DNA from: Gammaproteobacteria bacterium
GTDB lineage: Bacteria > Pseudomonadota > Gammaproteobacteria > Ga0077536
Length of the DNA stretch: 6,474 bases
Direction of reading: 5' to 3'
Assembly (NCBI GenBank): GCA_030639105.1
Contig: DAOWDI010000084.1
Coordinates: 1-6,474, forward strand
The translations under genes and the position numbers were made by a program. Positions 1-6,398 of the stretch are shown piece after piece (the first letter of the stretch is position 1; each line of letters begins with the position of its first letter). The notes beneath the pieces are model-generated. The model was given only the letters and a program-made list of their open reading frames with translations, ran no database searches and was not told the origin of the DNA.

Positions 1-243
<243 letters not shown>

Positions 244-1251
244 ATGATGACGGTACCGGTAACAATGACGGCGATCGAGATCACCCATCCGGGCGATCCC
301 AGCGTGCTTACACCGTGCGCCGCGGATGTTCCGATACCGGGTGCCGGAGAGGTTCTGATCCGTGTGTGCGCGGCCGGCGTGAACCGGCCCGACTGTCTGC
401 AACGCCGGGGTTTATACCAGGTGCCCGCCGATGCCAGCATCTACCCAGGCCTCGAAGTGGCGGGGGAGATCGTTGCCCGTGGGTCCAAGGTTGCGCGCTG
501 GCACCTCGGCGATCGCGTTGTAGCGCTCACCCACGGGGGCGCTTATGCCGAATACTGCTGCGCCAACGAGGGTCATTGCCTGCCGTGGCCGGCAACAATG
601 ACAAGCTTGGAGGCCGCGGCACTCCCTGAGACCTGCTTCACGGTCCAATACAATTTGCTTACCCGCGCCTCGCTCACGGGCAGCGACACGGTGCTCGTCC
701 ACGGCGGTAGTAGCGGTATCGGAACGACCGCGATCCAGGTTGCCAAGGCGCTCGGCGCGCACGTGCTCGTGACGGCGGGCAGTGAGGAGAAGTGTAACTA
801 CTGTACGGCGCTCGGCGCCGATCACGCCATCAATTACCGCGCTGCGGACTGGTTAGGAGCGGCTAAACGGTTGACCGAGGGGCGCGGTGTCGATGTGGTA
901 CTCGATATGATCGGCGGTCCGTATGTCCAACAGAACCTGGAAATTCTGGCAACCGATGGCCGTTACGCCATGATCGCGTTTATGTTGGGGCCAAGGGCCG
1001 AAGTCAATTTCATGCAGGTCTTGAGCAAGCGCCTGACATTGACGGGTTCGATGTTGCGTCCACAGAGCCCGGCGCAAAAGTCCGCAATTGCGCGGGACTG
1101 CGAGGCAACGATGTGGCCAATGATCGAAGCGGGGCAGTTGCGATCGATTATCTATACGAGCTTCCCGTTGGCCGACGCCCGGCGGGCACACGAACTCATG
1201 GAGAGTGGTGCCCACATGGGAAAGATTGTGCTGGAGGTCGCTGACACCTGA
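244..1251 (+). CDS. NAD(P)H:quinone oxidoreductase, PIG3 / zeta-crystallin type (MDR family)
   Basis: This 335-residue protein is a zinc-free medium-chain dehydrogenase/reductase of the quinone oxidoreductase group. The N-terminal GroES-like domain covers about residues 8-125 and includes AGVNRPDCLQRRGLY (44-58) and PGLEVAGEI (68-76), the hallmark stretch of the PIG3 subfamily. The Rossmann domain follows, with the nucleotide motif VHGGSSGIGTTAIQVAKALG at 152-171. GADHAINY (191-198) and GVDVVLDMIGG (215-225) are also typical. The zinc ligands of alcohol dehydrogenases are absent, as expected. By family it reduces quinones or other electrophilic carbonyls with NADPH in the cytosol; the physiological substrate cannot be read from sequence. 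ATGs occur at 244, 247 and 265, all in frame. The last gives the short family start MTAIEI, but 244 or 247 best fits the AGAGAGG upstream. Length is normal and no damage is seen. Confidence 0.9.
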   Translation: MMTVPVTMTAIEITHPGDPSVLTPCAADVPIPGAGEVLIRVCAAGVNRPDCLQRRGLYQVPADASIYPGLEVAGEIVARGSKVARWHLGDRVVALTHGGAYAEYCCANEGHCLPWPATMTSLEAAALPETCFTVQYNLLTRASLTGSDTVLVHGGSSGIGTTAIQVAKALGAHVLVTAGSEEKCNYCTALGADHAINYRAADWLGAAKRLTEGRGVDVVLDMIGGPYVQQNLEILATDGRYAMIAFMLGPRAEVNFMQVLSKRLTLTGSMLRPQSPAQKSAIARDCEATMWPMIEAGQLRSIIYTSFPLADARRAHELMESGAHMGKIVLEVADT

Positions 1252-1386
1252 GGATGATTGAGAAATGGATGCCTCAGCATTCGGCCCCCCCGAGTTATTG
1301 GCAGCTTAAAACGGCGCAATTTGTCACAATCTACGGCATAATACCGCGCCTTGTTCTGGCCGACCCATGCCCCTGGAGGATCTTGC
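1252..1386 (+). promoter_or_regulatory. metK upstream region with -10-like element
   Basis: The 135-bp gap before metK contains GCATAATACC, with a -10-like CATAAT at 1337-1342. TTGGCA at 1298-1303 resembles a -35 but is too far away to pair with it, and TTGTCA at 1321-1326 is too close. If transcription began just after 1342, the leader would be about 35-40 nt, too short for a riboswitch. CTGAGG (1248-1253) and CCTCAG (1272-1277) can form a 6-bp stem across the end of the upstream gene, but no T-run follows, so it is not a convincing intrinsic terminator. A run of seven C's lies at 1285-1291. Confidence 0.25.
1375..1380 (+). promoter_or_regulatory. Ribosome binding site fixing the GTG start of metK
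   Basis: GGAGGA lies 6 nt before the GTG at 1387. This is an almost ideal Shine-Dalgarno position and argues for the GTG over the in-frame TTG at 1351, which would place the GGAGGA inside the coding sequence. The protein then begins [19 protein letters not shown], in line with the family. Confidence 0.85.
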
Positions 1387-2550
1387 GTGCGTTCAAGCTA
1401 TTTGTTTACGAGTGAATCGGTGTCCGAGGGCCATCCCGACAAGGTCTGCGATCGGATTTCTGATGCCATTGTCGATGAATTCATCCGTGCCGACCCCATG
1501 GCTCGCGTCGCGGCCGAAACGCTGACGACGACAAACCGGGTCGTGATCGCCGGCGAAGTGCGTGGGCCCGATTCGGTTACGCACGACCGGTTGATCGAGC
1601 TGACGCGTGCCGCCATCAAAGATATCGGCTATGCGCAGAGTGGATTTCACTGGGAGAACGCCGAAATCGAATGTTACCTGCATAGGCAATCGGTAGATAT
1701 CGCCCAAGGCGTTGATTCCTCTGGTGACAAGGATGAGGGGGCCGGGGATCAGGGGATCATGTTCGGTTTTGCCTGCACCGAAACGAAAGCTTTGATGCCC
1801 GCACCCATCTACTATTCTCATCGCATTCTGCATGACTTGGCCGCTGTCAGGCACGACGGGACGGAGCCGGGCCTTGGTCCTGACGCCAAAAGCCAGGTCA
1901 CACTGAGTTATGAAAATGGGAAACCCGTGCGCGCGGCCTCGGTGGTCGTGTCGACGCAGCACGATGAGTCACTCTCCCAGGAGGATGTCAGGGAGATCGT
2001 GCGGCCCTATGTCGAGAAGGCATTACCCGATGGGTGGATGTGCGATGACGGGCAGTTTTATGTCAATCCGACCGGGCGTTTCGTGATCGGTGGGCCGGAT
2101 GGTGACGCCGGATTGACTGGCAGGAAGATCATCGTCGATACCTACGGCGGTGCGGCGCCTCATGGTGGCGGTGCATTTTCGGGCAAGGATCCGTCTAAGG
2201 TCGACCGCTCGGCGGCATATGCGGCGCGCTATCTGGCAAAAAACGTGGTCGCGGCGGGACTCAGTGATCGTTGTACGATCCAGCTATCCTATGCCATTGG
2301 CGTGGCCAAGCCGCTTTCCGTGTATGTCGATCTGCACGGCCAGGGCACCATCGAGGAGTCGAAGCTCGAAGCCGTGCTGCAAGACATCATGAATTTGAGT
2401 CCTCGCGGTATTCGCGAACACCTCAAGCTCAACAATCCGATCTACGAGAGGACCGCGGCCTATGGCCATTTCGGCCGTGAACCCGACGCGGACGGTGGAT
2501 TCTCATGGGAGAAGACCGATCTCATCGACAGTTTGAGATCGGCGATATAG
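1387..2550 (+). CDS. metK: S-adenosylmethionine synthetase (methionine adenosyltransferase)
   Basis: MetK makes SAM from methionine and ATP, releasing phosphate and diphosphate; it is a cytosolic enzyme, normally a tetramer. From the GTG start it has 387 residues, close to the 384 of the E. coli enzyme. The signature stretches are intact: [16 protein letters not shown] (13-28) with catalytic His16 and Asp18; [13 protein letters not shown] (118-130); DAKSQVT (166-172); [14 protein letters not shown] (242-255); and the phosphate-binding loop [20 protein letters not shown] (259-278) with Lys267, Lys271 and Asp273. The C-terminus [22 protein letters not shown] (358-379) and the [11 protein letters not shown] region resemble the alphaproteobacterial form more than E. 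coli MetK; that is from memory of family sequences, not an alignment. The start is chosen by the GGAGGA before it. Downstream, ahcY follows after 81 bp, a common partnership because AhcY removes the SAH made from SAM. Confidence 0.98.
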   Translation: MRSSYLFTSESVSEGHPDKVCDRISDAIVDEFIRADPMARVAAETLTTTNRVVIAGEVRGPDSVTHDRLIELTRAAIKDIGYAQSGFHWENAEIECYLHRQSVDIAQGVDSSGDKDEGAGDQGIMFGFACTETKALMPAPIYYSHRILHDLAAVRHDGTEPGLGPDAKSQVTLSYENGKPVRAASVVVSTQHDESLSQEDVREIVRPYVEKALPDGWMCDDGQFYVNPTGRFVIGGPDGDAGLTGRKIIVDTYGGAAPHGGGAFSGKDPSKVDRSAAYAARYLAKNVVAAGLSDRCTIQLSYAIGVAKPLSVYVDLHGQGTIEESKLEAVLQDIMNLSPRGIREHLKLNNPIYERTAAYGHFGREPDADGGFSWEKTDLIDSLRSAI

Positions 2551-2631
2551 AAAAGGGCTTGGACTTAAACCCCCTTATCTTTAATAACCGGCCCCTTACT
2601 TGAACGAAATCTTCGAATCGAGGACATCGAA
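2551..2631 (+). other. metK-ahcY intergenic spacer with ahcY ribosome binding site
   Basis: The 81-bp spacer contains GAGGA at 2620-2624, 7 nt before the ahcY ATG, a strong Shine-Dalgarno. AAGGG (2553-2557) can pair with CCCTT (2572-2576), followed by ATCTTTA. This 5-bp stem is too weak for a confident terminator, so read-through from metK to ahcY is plausible. I looked for the conserved blocks of the SAH riboswitch, which often precedes ahcY in proteobacteria, and did not see them. Confidence 0.6.
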
Positions 2632-4113
2632 ATGAATCCAGAAGGCGCCGCGAAAGCGGGTGGTACACCTAAGAGCCGATCCACGGCCCGAAACAAGCGT
2701 GCGACAAAGCAGAAGAAGGCGCCGGACTTTGTCGTCAACGATCTGTCGCTGGCCGCGTTCGGCCGCAAGGAGATAGACCTTGCCGAGCAGGAGATGCCGG
2801 GGTTGATGGCCATGCGGGCGGAATTTGGGAAATCGAAGCCGCTCAAGGGCGCGCGGATCACCGGTTCCTTGCACATGACGATCCAGACCGCGGTACTCAT
2901 CGAGACGCTGGAGGCCTTGGGGGCGAAGGTCCGTTGGGCGAGTTGCAATATCTTTTCGACGCAGGACCACGCCGCGGCTGCCATCGCGACAAGGGGTACG
3001 CCCGTGTTTGCGCACAAAGGCGAATCCATCGAGGAGTATTGGCAATATACTGATCGGATCCTTGACTGGGGCGAGGGTAAGGGACCGAATATGATCCTCG
3101 ATGACGGCGGGGATGCAACGATGTTCGTACAACTCGGCTATAAGGCGGAAGAAAATGCTTCGCTGCTCGAGCGGACGCCGGGTAATCCGGAAGAGGCCGC
3201 GTTATACGGGCAGTTGAAGAAGTCCCTCAAGCGCGATCCACAGCGCTTCCACCGCATCGCGCCTGAAATCCGCGGGGTGACGGAGGAGACCACCACGGGC
3301 GTTCACCGGCTGTACCAATTGGCCGAGCGCGGCGAGCTGTTGTTTCCGGCAATGAACGTGAATGACTCGGTAACCAAGTCGAAGTTCGACAACCTCTATG
3401 GCTGTCGTCACTCGTTGGTCGATGCGATCTTCCGGGCGACCGATGTGATGTTGTCAGGCAAGGTCGCTGTTGTCGCGGGTTATGGAGACGTCGGCAAGGG
3501 TTGCTGTCAATCACTGGGGGGGCAGGGTGCGCGGGTCATCGTCACCGAAATCGATCCGATCTGCGCGTTGCAGGCATCGATGGAAGGCTACGAAGTCATG
3601 ATGATGGATGATGCCTGTAAGATTGGCGATGTCTTTGTGACGACCACGGGTTGTTGCGATGTCATCACCGAGCGGCACATGAAGCAGATGAAAAACCTGG
3701 CTATCGTTTGCAACATCGGACACTTCGACAGTGAAATCCAGGTCGAGGCATTGAAGAAGCACAAATGGTTGGAGATCAAACCACAGGTCCATCGGATCAC
3801 CTTCCCGAAAGGGAACGACATCCTCTTGTTGGCCGAAGGCAGGCTGGTCAATCTCGGCTGCGCCACCGGGCATCCGAGCTTCGTGATGTCCAACAGTTTC
3901 ACCAATCAAACGATTGCTCAGATCGAAATGTTCAATAACATCGAGGATTACCCCATCGGCGTGTACACGATCCCCAAATTGCTTGATGAAAAGGTGGCGC
4001 GCTTACACTTGGGCAAACTGAACGTCAATTTGGACGTTCTCAGCAAGAAGCAGGCGAAATACCTGGGCGTGCCCGCCGCGGGACCGTACAAACCGGATCA
4101 CTATCGGTATTAA
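2632..4113 (+). CDS. ahcY: S-adenosylhomocysteine hydrolase (adenosylhomocysteinase)
   Basis: AhcY splits SAH into adenosine and homocysteine with tightly bound NAD, relieving product inhibition of methyltransferases. Substrate-site elements are intact: ILDDGGD (155-161), VTEETTTGV (216-224) and [15 protein letters not shown] (244-258) with the catalytic Lys249 and Asp253. The NAD-binding Rossmann motif is AGYGDVGKG (282-290), followed by [19 protein letters not shown] (304-322). [10 protein letters not shown] (357-366) and [29 protein letters not shown] (398-426) are typical. The C-terminus KPDHYRY provides Lys487 and Tyr491, which reach the neighbouring subunit's NAD. An insert of about 35 residues (about 173-207) absent from the human enzyme marks the long bacterial form. 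The 493 residues exceed the usual 460-480 because of a basic extension, residues 1-30, with nine Lys/Arg and one acidic residue. Double cysteines at 291-292 and 341-342 are unusual. The ATG is supported by GAGGA 7 nt upstream. Confidence 0.98.
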   Translation: MNPEGAAKAGGTPKSRSTARNKRATKQKKAPDFVVNDLSLAAFGRKEIDLAEQEMPGLMAMRAEFGKSKPLKGARITGSLHMTIQTAVLIETLEALGAKVRWASCNIFSTQDHAAAAIATRGTPVFAHKGESIEEYWQYTDRILDWGEGKGPNMILDDGGDATMFVQLGYKAEENASLLERTPGNPEEAALYGQLKKSLKRDPQRFHRIAPEIRGVTEETTTGVHRLYQLAERGELLFPAMNVNDSVTKSKFDNLYGCRHSLVDAIFRATDVMLSGKVAVVAGYGDVGKGCCQSLGGQGARVIVTEIDPICALQASMEGYEVMMMDDACKIGDVFVTTTGCCDVITERHMKQMKNLAIVCNIGHFDSEIQVEALKKHKWLEIKPQVHRITFPKGNDILLLAEGRLVNLGCATGHPSFVMSNSFTNQTIAQIEMFNNIEDYPIGVYTIPKLLDEKVARLHLGKLNVNLDVLSKKQAKYLGVPAAGPYKPDHYRY

Positions 4114-4160
4114 GTACCCGGCCGGGAAGCCGCCGCCGGCCATAATCGACCCACGGGTAC
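4114..4160 (+). repeat. Nested inverted repeat just after ahcY
   Basis: Directly after the ahcY stop, GTACCC (4114-4119) pairs with GGGTAC (4155-4160). Inside it, GGCCGG (4120-4125) pairs with CCGGCC (4136-4141) around a 10-nt loop. On the 5' side the two stems are contiguous, while 13 nt (4142-4154) are left unpaired on the 3' side. In RNA this would be a stable, stacked two-part hairpin. No U-run follows, so it does not look like a standard intrinsic terminator; it could be an mRNA 3'-end stabiliser, a pause site or an RNA control element for cysS. Confidence 0.5.
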
Positions 4161-4289
4161 GCTGTAGCCGGGGCGGGAAATATAGAACTGATTGAACGCA
4201 TGGCTCTGGTCGACGGTGTAAATCGGCGGCCAGCAGCAACGCTTCGCACCGATGCAACGACACCTGAACCCATCGCGGCACACCGTTCA
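4161..4289 (+). other. cysS leader region
   Basis: This stretch of about 130 bp precedes the chosen cysS start. TATAGA at 4181-4186 could serve as a -10, without a clear -35. From the ATG at 4200 the cysS frame is open without a stop, so a 30-residue N-terminal extension is formally possible. However, neither 4200 nor 4290 has a Shine-Dalgarno; the purine-rich GGGGCGGGAAA (4170-4180) is about 20 nt before 4200. The translated extension shows no recognisable motif. Confidence 0.3.
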
Positions 4290-5663
4290 ATGCCATTGAA
4301 TCTTTACAATTCGCTCAGCAGACACAAGGAATGTTTCGAGCCGCTCGATGCCGGGCGCGTGACCATGTACGTCTGCGGTCCGACGGTGTACAGCCCGCCG
4401 CACATCGGTAATGCGCGTGCCGCGGTCGTCTATGATGTGCTTTTCCGCGTCCTCAAAAGGCATTATGACAATGTGGTGTACGCGCGCAACATCACCGATG
4501 TCGATGACAAGATCAATGCCGCCGCGCGCGAAGAGGGTGTGCCGATCGAAACGATCACCGCGCGATATACGGAGATCTATCATCGTGACATGCGCGGTCT
4601 CGGCGTACTGCCGCCCGTCATCGAACCCCGCGCGACGCACCACATTGGCCCGATCGTTGCGATGATCGAACGCCTGATCGAAGCTGGCTTCGCTTACGCG
4701 GCAGACGGCCACGTGCTGTTTCATGTTCCCGCCTACGATCGCTACGGTGAACTCTCGGGAAGAGCGCGCGAGGATATGATTGCCGGTGCCAGGGTGGAAG
4801 TCGCGTCATTCAAACGCGATCCCGCGGATTTCGTCTTGTGGAAACCATCGGAGGAGCACGCACCCGGCTGGGACAGCCCCTGGGGCAGGGGGCGCCCGGG
4901 TTGGCATATAGAGTGTTCGGCAATGGCGGAGCAGCATCTCGGGGAAACGATCGATATCCATGGCGGCGGCAATGACCTCAAATTTCCGCACCATGAAAAC
5001 GAGATCGCGCAAAGCGTATGCGCCCATGGTGGTGCCGGCTTTGCCAGATACTGGGTACACAACGGTTTCGTCGAGATAGACCGTGAAAAGATGTCCAAAT
5101 CGATCGGTAACGTACTGTTGGTAGAGGACCTGTTGCGGCGCTTCCCGGGAGAAGCCATTCGCATGGCGCTGATCAAGACCCGCTATCGCGAACCATTGAA
5201 CTGGGATGATACACTCGTGGCGCAGGCAAAAGCTCAGTTGGATCGTCTGTATGGCGCGTTGCAACGCCTGGCGAACGTCGAGCTCAATGGTATGCCCGAA
5301 GCATCGAATGCCTTCCTTGAAGCGATGGACGACGATCTCAACACGGCACTCGCGATTTCGAGTTTGATGGAGTCAGTGACACAAGCGAATACGGCCGTTA
5401 CCTTATCGGAGCAACTCGCGGCCAAGTCTGAATTACTGGGTGGCGGCGCCGAACTCGGTATTCTGCAGCGCTCACCCGCGGACTGGTTCGCGGTCGATCC
5501 CGGCGGTGATATCGACGTCGAACGTGTCAATGCACTGATCGTCGAGAGGAATGACGCGCGCCAAGCAAAGGACTGGCGGCGGGCGGATGAGATCCGCGAT
5601 GAATTAACCGCGATGGGCGTGCATATTCAAGATGGTCCAAACGGCACCGAGTGGCGAACTTAG
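4290..5663 (+). CDS. cysS: Cysteinyl-tRNA synthetase (class I)
   Basis: CysS joins cysteine to tRNA-Cys through a cysteinyl-adenylate. From the ATG at 4290 it has 457 residues, near the 461 of E. coli, and starts MPLNLYNSLSRHKECFEPLD as the family does. The class I HIGH motif appears as PHIGNAR (37-43) and the second as KMSKS (267-271). The catalytic zinc ligands are all present, at almost the E. coli numbers: Cys29, Cys209 (in WHIECSAM), His234 and Glu238 (in FPHHENE). GWDSPWGRGRPGWHIECS (193-210) and DIHGGGNDLKFPHHENE (222-238) are strong markers. The C-terminal part contains the DALR-type helical domain and the usual ERNDARQAKDWRRADEIRDEL stretch (419-439). An in-frame ATG at 4200 would add 30 residues not expected for the family, so I prefer 4290 despite the lack of a ribosome binding site. 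It follows ahcY after 176 bp. Confidence 0.96.
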   Translation: MPLNLYNSLSRHKECFEPLDAGRVTMYVCGPTVYSPPHIGNARAAVVYDVLFRVLKRHYDNVVYARNITDVDDKINAAAREEGVPIETITARYTEIYHRDMRGLGVLPPVIEPRATHHIGPIVAMIERLIEAGFAYAADGHVLFHVPAYDRYGELSGRAREDMIAGARVEVASFKRDPADFVLWKPSEEHAPGWDSPWGRGRPGWHIECSAMAEQHLGETIDIHGGGNDLKFPHHENEIAQSVCAHGGAGFARYWVHNGFVEIDREKMSKSIGNVLLVEDLLRRFPGEAIRMALIKTRYREPLNWDDTLVAQAKAQLDRLYGALQRLANVELNGMPEASNAFLEAMDDDLNTALAISSLMESVTQANTAVTLSEQLAAKSELLGGGAELGILQRSPADWFAVDPGGDIDVERVNALIVERNDARQAKDWRRADEIRDELTAMGVHIQDGPNGTEWRT

Positions 5664-5673
5664 TATGGGTTTT

Positions 5674-5700
5674 AGGAGTCTGTGTGAGAATAGGGCTCCT
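5674..5700 (+). repeat. Hairpin in the cysS-sufE gap
   Basis: AGGAGTCT (5674-5681) can pair with GGGCTCCT (5693-5700) through 8 pairs including two G-U, with an 11-nt loop. It ends 3 nt before the sufE Shine-Dalgarno. It lacks a following U-run, so it is not a terminator. It could influence sufE translation, or be chance. Confidence 0.3.
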
Positions 5701-5703
5701 CGC

Positions 5704-5708
5704 GAGGG
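5704..5708 (+). promoter_or_regulatory. Ribosome binding site fixing the sufE start
   Basis: GAGGG stands 4 nt before the ATG at 5713 and is the only suitable purine-rich sequence among the in-frame candidates (5632, 5665, 5713). The spacing is slightly short but workable. Confidence 0.6.
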
Positions 5709-5712
5709 AAAG

Positions 5713-6174
5713 ATGTCTTCATCACCACCACAATTGACCCCATCGCGGGAGATCCTCGAAGCGCAGGCGGAGATAGTCGATGTGTTTTCGATGTTCGACG
5801 ATTGGACTGATCGCTACCAGTATATTATTGATCTCGGACGCAAACTTCCGGATTTGGCGCCGGCGGACAAGGTCGAAAGCAACCGTCTGAAAGGCTGCCA
5901 GTCACAGGTTTGGATGGTTATAGAAAACAGGGACGGGCGGTTGCACTACGATGCGATCAGCGACTCCGCCATCGTCTCGGGATTGATCGCGCTCATGCTC
6001 AAGGTCTATTCCGATCGACGCCCGGCGGAAATCATTGCGACGCCGCCGGAATTTGTTAAGCAAATCGAACTGGACGAGCATCTTTCGCCGACCCGAAGCA
6101 ACGGACTCAGTGCGATGGTACGGCAGATCCGTCAGTTTGCGGTCGAAGCACTGGCCGCCGAGCACGCCCCATAG
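5713..6174 (+). CDS. sufE: SufE-type sulfur acceptor protein for Fe-S cluster assembly
   Basis: SufE takes the persulfide sulfur from the cysteine desulfurase SufS and passes it to the Suf scaffold for Fe-S cluster building in the cytosol. The 153 residues fit the family (about 140 in E. coli). FDDWTDRYQYIIDLGRKLP (28-46) is the typical first helix region. ESNRLKGCQSQVW (55-67) carries the sulfur-accepting Cys62 in the conserved GCQSQVW loop. SDSAIVSGLIALML (83-96) and the LSPTRSNGLSAM stretch (124-135) complete the fold. The start is chosen at 5713; upstream in-frame ATGs at 5665 and 5632 would overlap or abut the end of cysS and lack ribosome binding sites. It lies 49 bp after cysS. SufS and the other suf genes are not in this window, so it is detached from its usual operon here. 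A CsdE-like partner of CsdA is the main alternative, but the pattern does not decide between them. Confidence 0.93.
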   Translation: MSSSPPQLTPSREILEAQAEIVDVFSMFDDWTDRYQYIIDLGRKLPDLAPADKVESNRLKGCQSQVWMVIENRDGRLHYDAISDSAIVSGLIALMLKVYSDRRPAEIIATPPEFVKQIELDEHLSPTRSNGLSAMVRQIRQFAVEALAAEHAP

Positions 6175-6191
6175 CCAGGGACTGCTCCTGG
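6175..6191 (+). terminator. Weak hairpin after sufE
   Basis: Immediately after the sufE stop, CCAGG (6175-6179) pairs with CCTGG (6187-6191), and an inner A-T pair is possible if one G is bulged. No T-run follows, so if it ends transcription it would be inefficient or need Rho. Confidence 0.25.
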
Positions 6192-6301
6192 TCGTCCTTC
6201 AGCCGCGTCCAAATCTGAGCTGCGCATACGGGGACCGATAACTTAACAACTTAACGGGAACGGTCGAGGACGATCGTAGAAACCCACGGAAGGGATCCGA
6301 C
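6192..6301 (+). other. Non-coding gap between sufE and the mobile-element-like edge
   Basis: I find no convincing gene here. It holds a perfect 8-bp tandem repeat, AACTTAAC twice (6240-6247 and 6248-6255), and a good Shine-Dalgarno GGAAGGGA at 6288-6295 serving the ATG at 6302. GACCG (6233-6237) and CGGTC (6261-6265) form a short inverted repeat flanking the tandem repeat. Confidence 0.4.
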
Positions 6302-6397
6302 ATGCCAAGGACAGCACGGCTTCGCATTGCCCTTGTAATTTGCAATATTGCCTGTGTGGCGCTTTTGCGCTACAAGATAACTTTCGACGGAAGATGA
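6302..6397 (+). pseudogene. 31-codon ORF, probable relic of an IS200-like/RAYT transposase start
   Basis: The ORF runs from the ATG at 6302 to a TGA at 6395-6397 and has a strong Shine-Dalgarno (GGAAGGGA) 6 nt upstream. Its first residues, MPRTARLRI, match from memory the start of many REP-associated tyrosine (Y1/IS200-like) transposases, which continue with a Pro/Gly turn and an HxxxRG region. Here the match stops after about nine or ten codons (near 6331) and the rest is unrelated; there is no HUH motif or catalytic Tyr. The likely reading is a transposase start cut off by recombination. The alternative is a real small protein: residues 9-22 (IALVICNIACVALL) are hydrophobic and flanked by Arg and Lys, like a short membrane peptide. 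It ends one base before the ATG of the next gene, so translation of the two could be coupled. Confidence 0.45.
6342..6374 (+). promoter_or_regulatory. Possible promoter with two palindromes before the RHH gene
   Basis: GCAATATTGC (6342-6351) is a perfect 10-bp palindrome. Just after it, TGTGGCGC (6355-6362) and GCGCTACA (6367-6374) form an inverted repeat with one mismatch (G-T) around TTTT. TTGCCT (6348-6353) and TACAAG (6371-6376) have the 17-bp spacing of a -35 and -10, each matching consensus at four of six positions, so the inverted repeat would lie largely between them. RHH antitoxins usually repress their own promoter by binding short palindromes, which makes this a candidate operator; that role is inferred. 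Confidence 0.35.
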
Positions 6398-6398
6398 A

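Noticed and set aside
1281..1293. TCGG-C5-CCGA hairpin with the C-run before metK
   Set aside because: Only four base pairs and no T-run; too small to call a terminator or regulatory element.
1252..1386. SAM or SAH riboswitch before metK (AGCTTAAAACGG and AACGGCGC look faintly similar to conserved pieces)
   Set aside because: The required stems are not present around these pieces, and the likely -10 at 1337-1342 would leave them upstream of the transcript.
1351..1386. Longer metK starting at the TTG at 1351
   Set aside because: It would put the GGAGGA ribosome binding site inside the gene and add 12 residues unlike the family; the GTG at 1387 is perfectly spaced.
1393..1962. 189-codon open frame on the minus strand inside metK
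   Set aside because: It lies entirely under a highly conserved gene, has no recognisable motif, and is explained by codon bias of the opposite strand.
2551..2631. SAH riboswitch before ahcY
   Set aside because: The spacer is only 81 bp and lacks the conserved GAGGAGCGYUGC-like and CAGGCUCGG-like blocks and their pseudoknot partner.
2596..3132. Minus-strand open frames of 154-178 codons inside ahcY
   Set aside because: They are shadows of ahcY without motifs or ribosome binding sites.
4200..4289. N-terminal extension of CysS from 4200
   Set aside because: The 30 residues have no family counterpart and no ribosome binding site; MPLNLYNSL at 4290 matches the family start.
5632..5712. Longer SufE from 5632 or 5665
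   Set aside because: The first overlaps cysS and neither has a ribosome binding site; 5713 has one and gives a normal SufE length.
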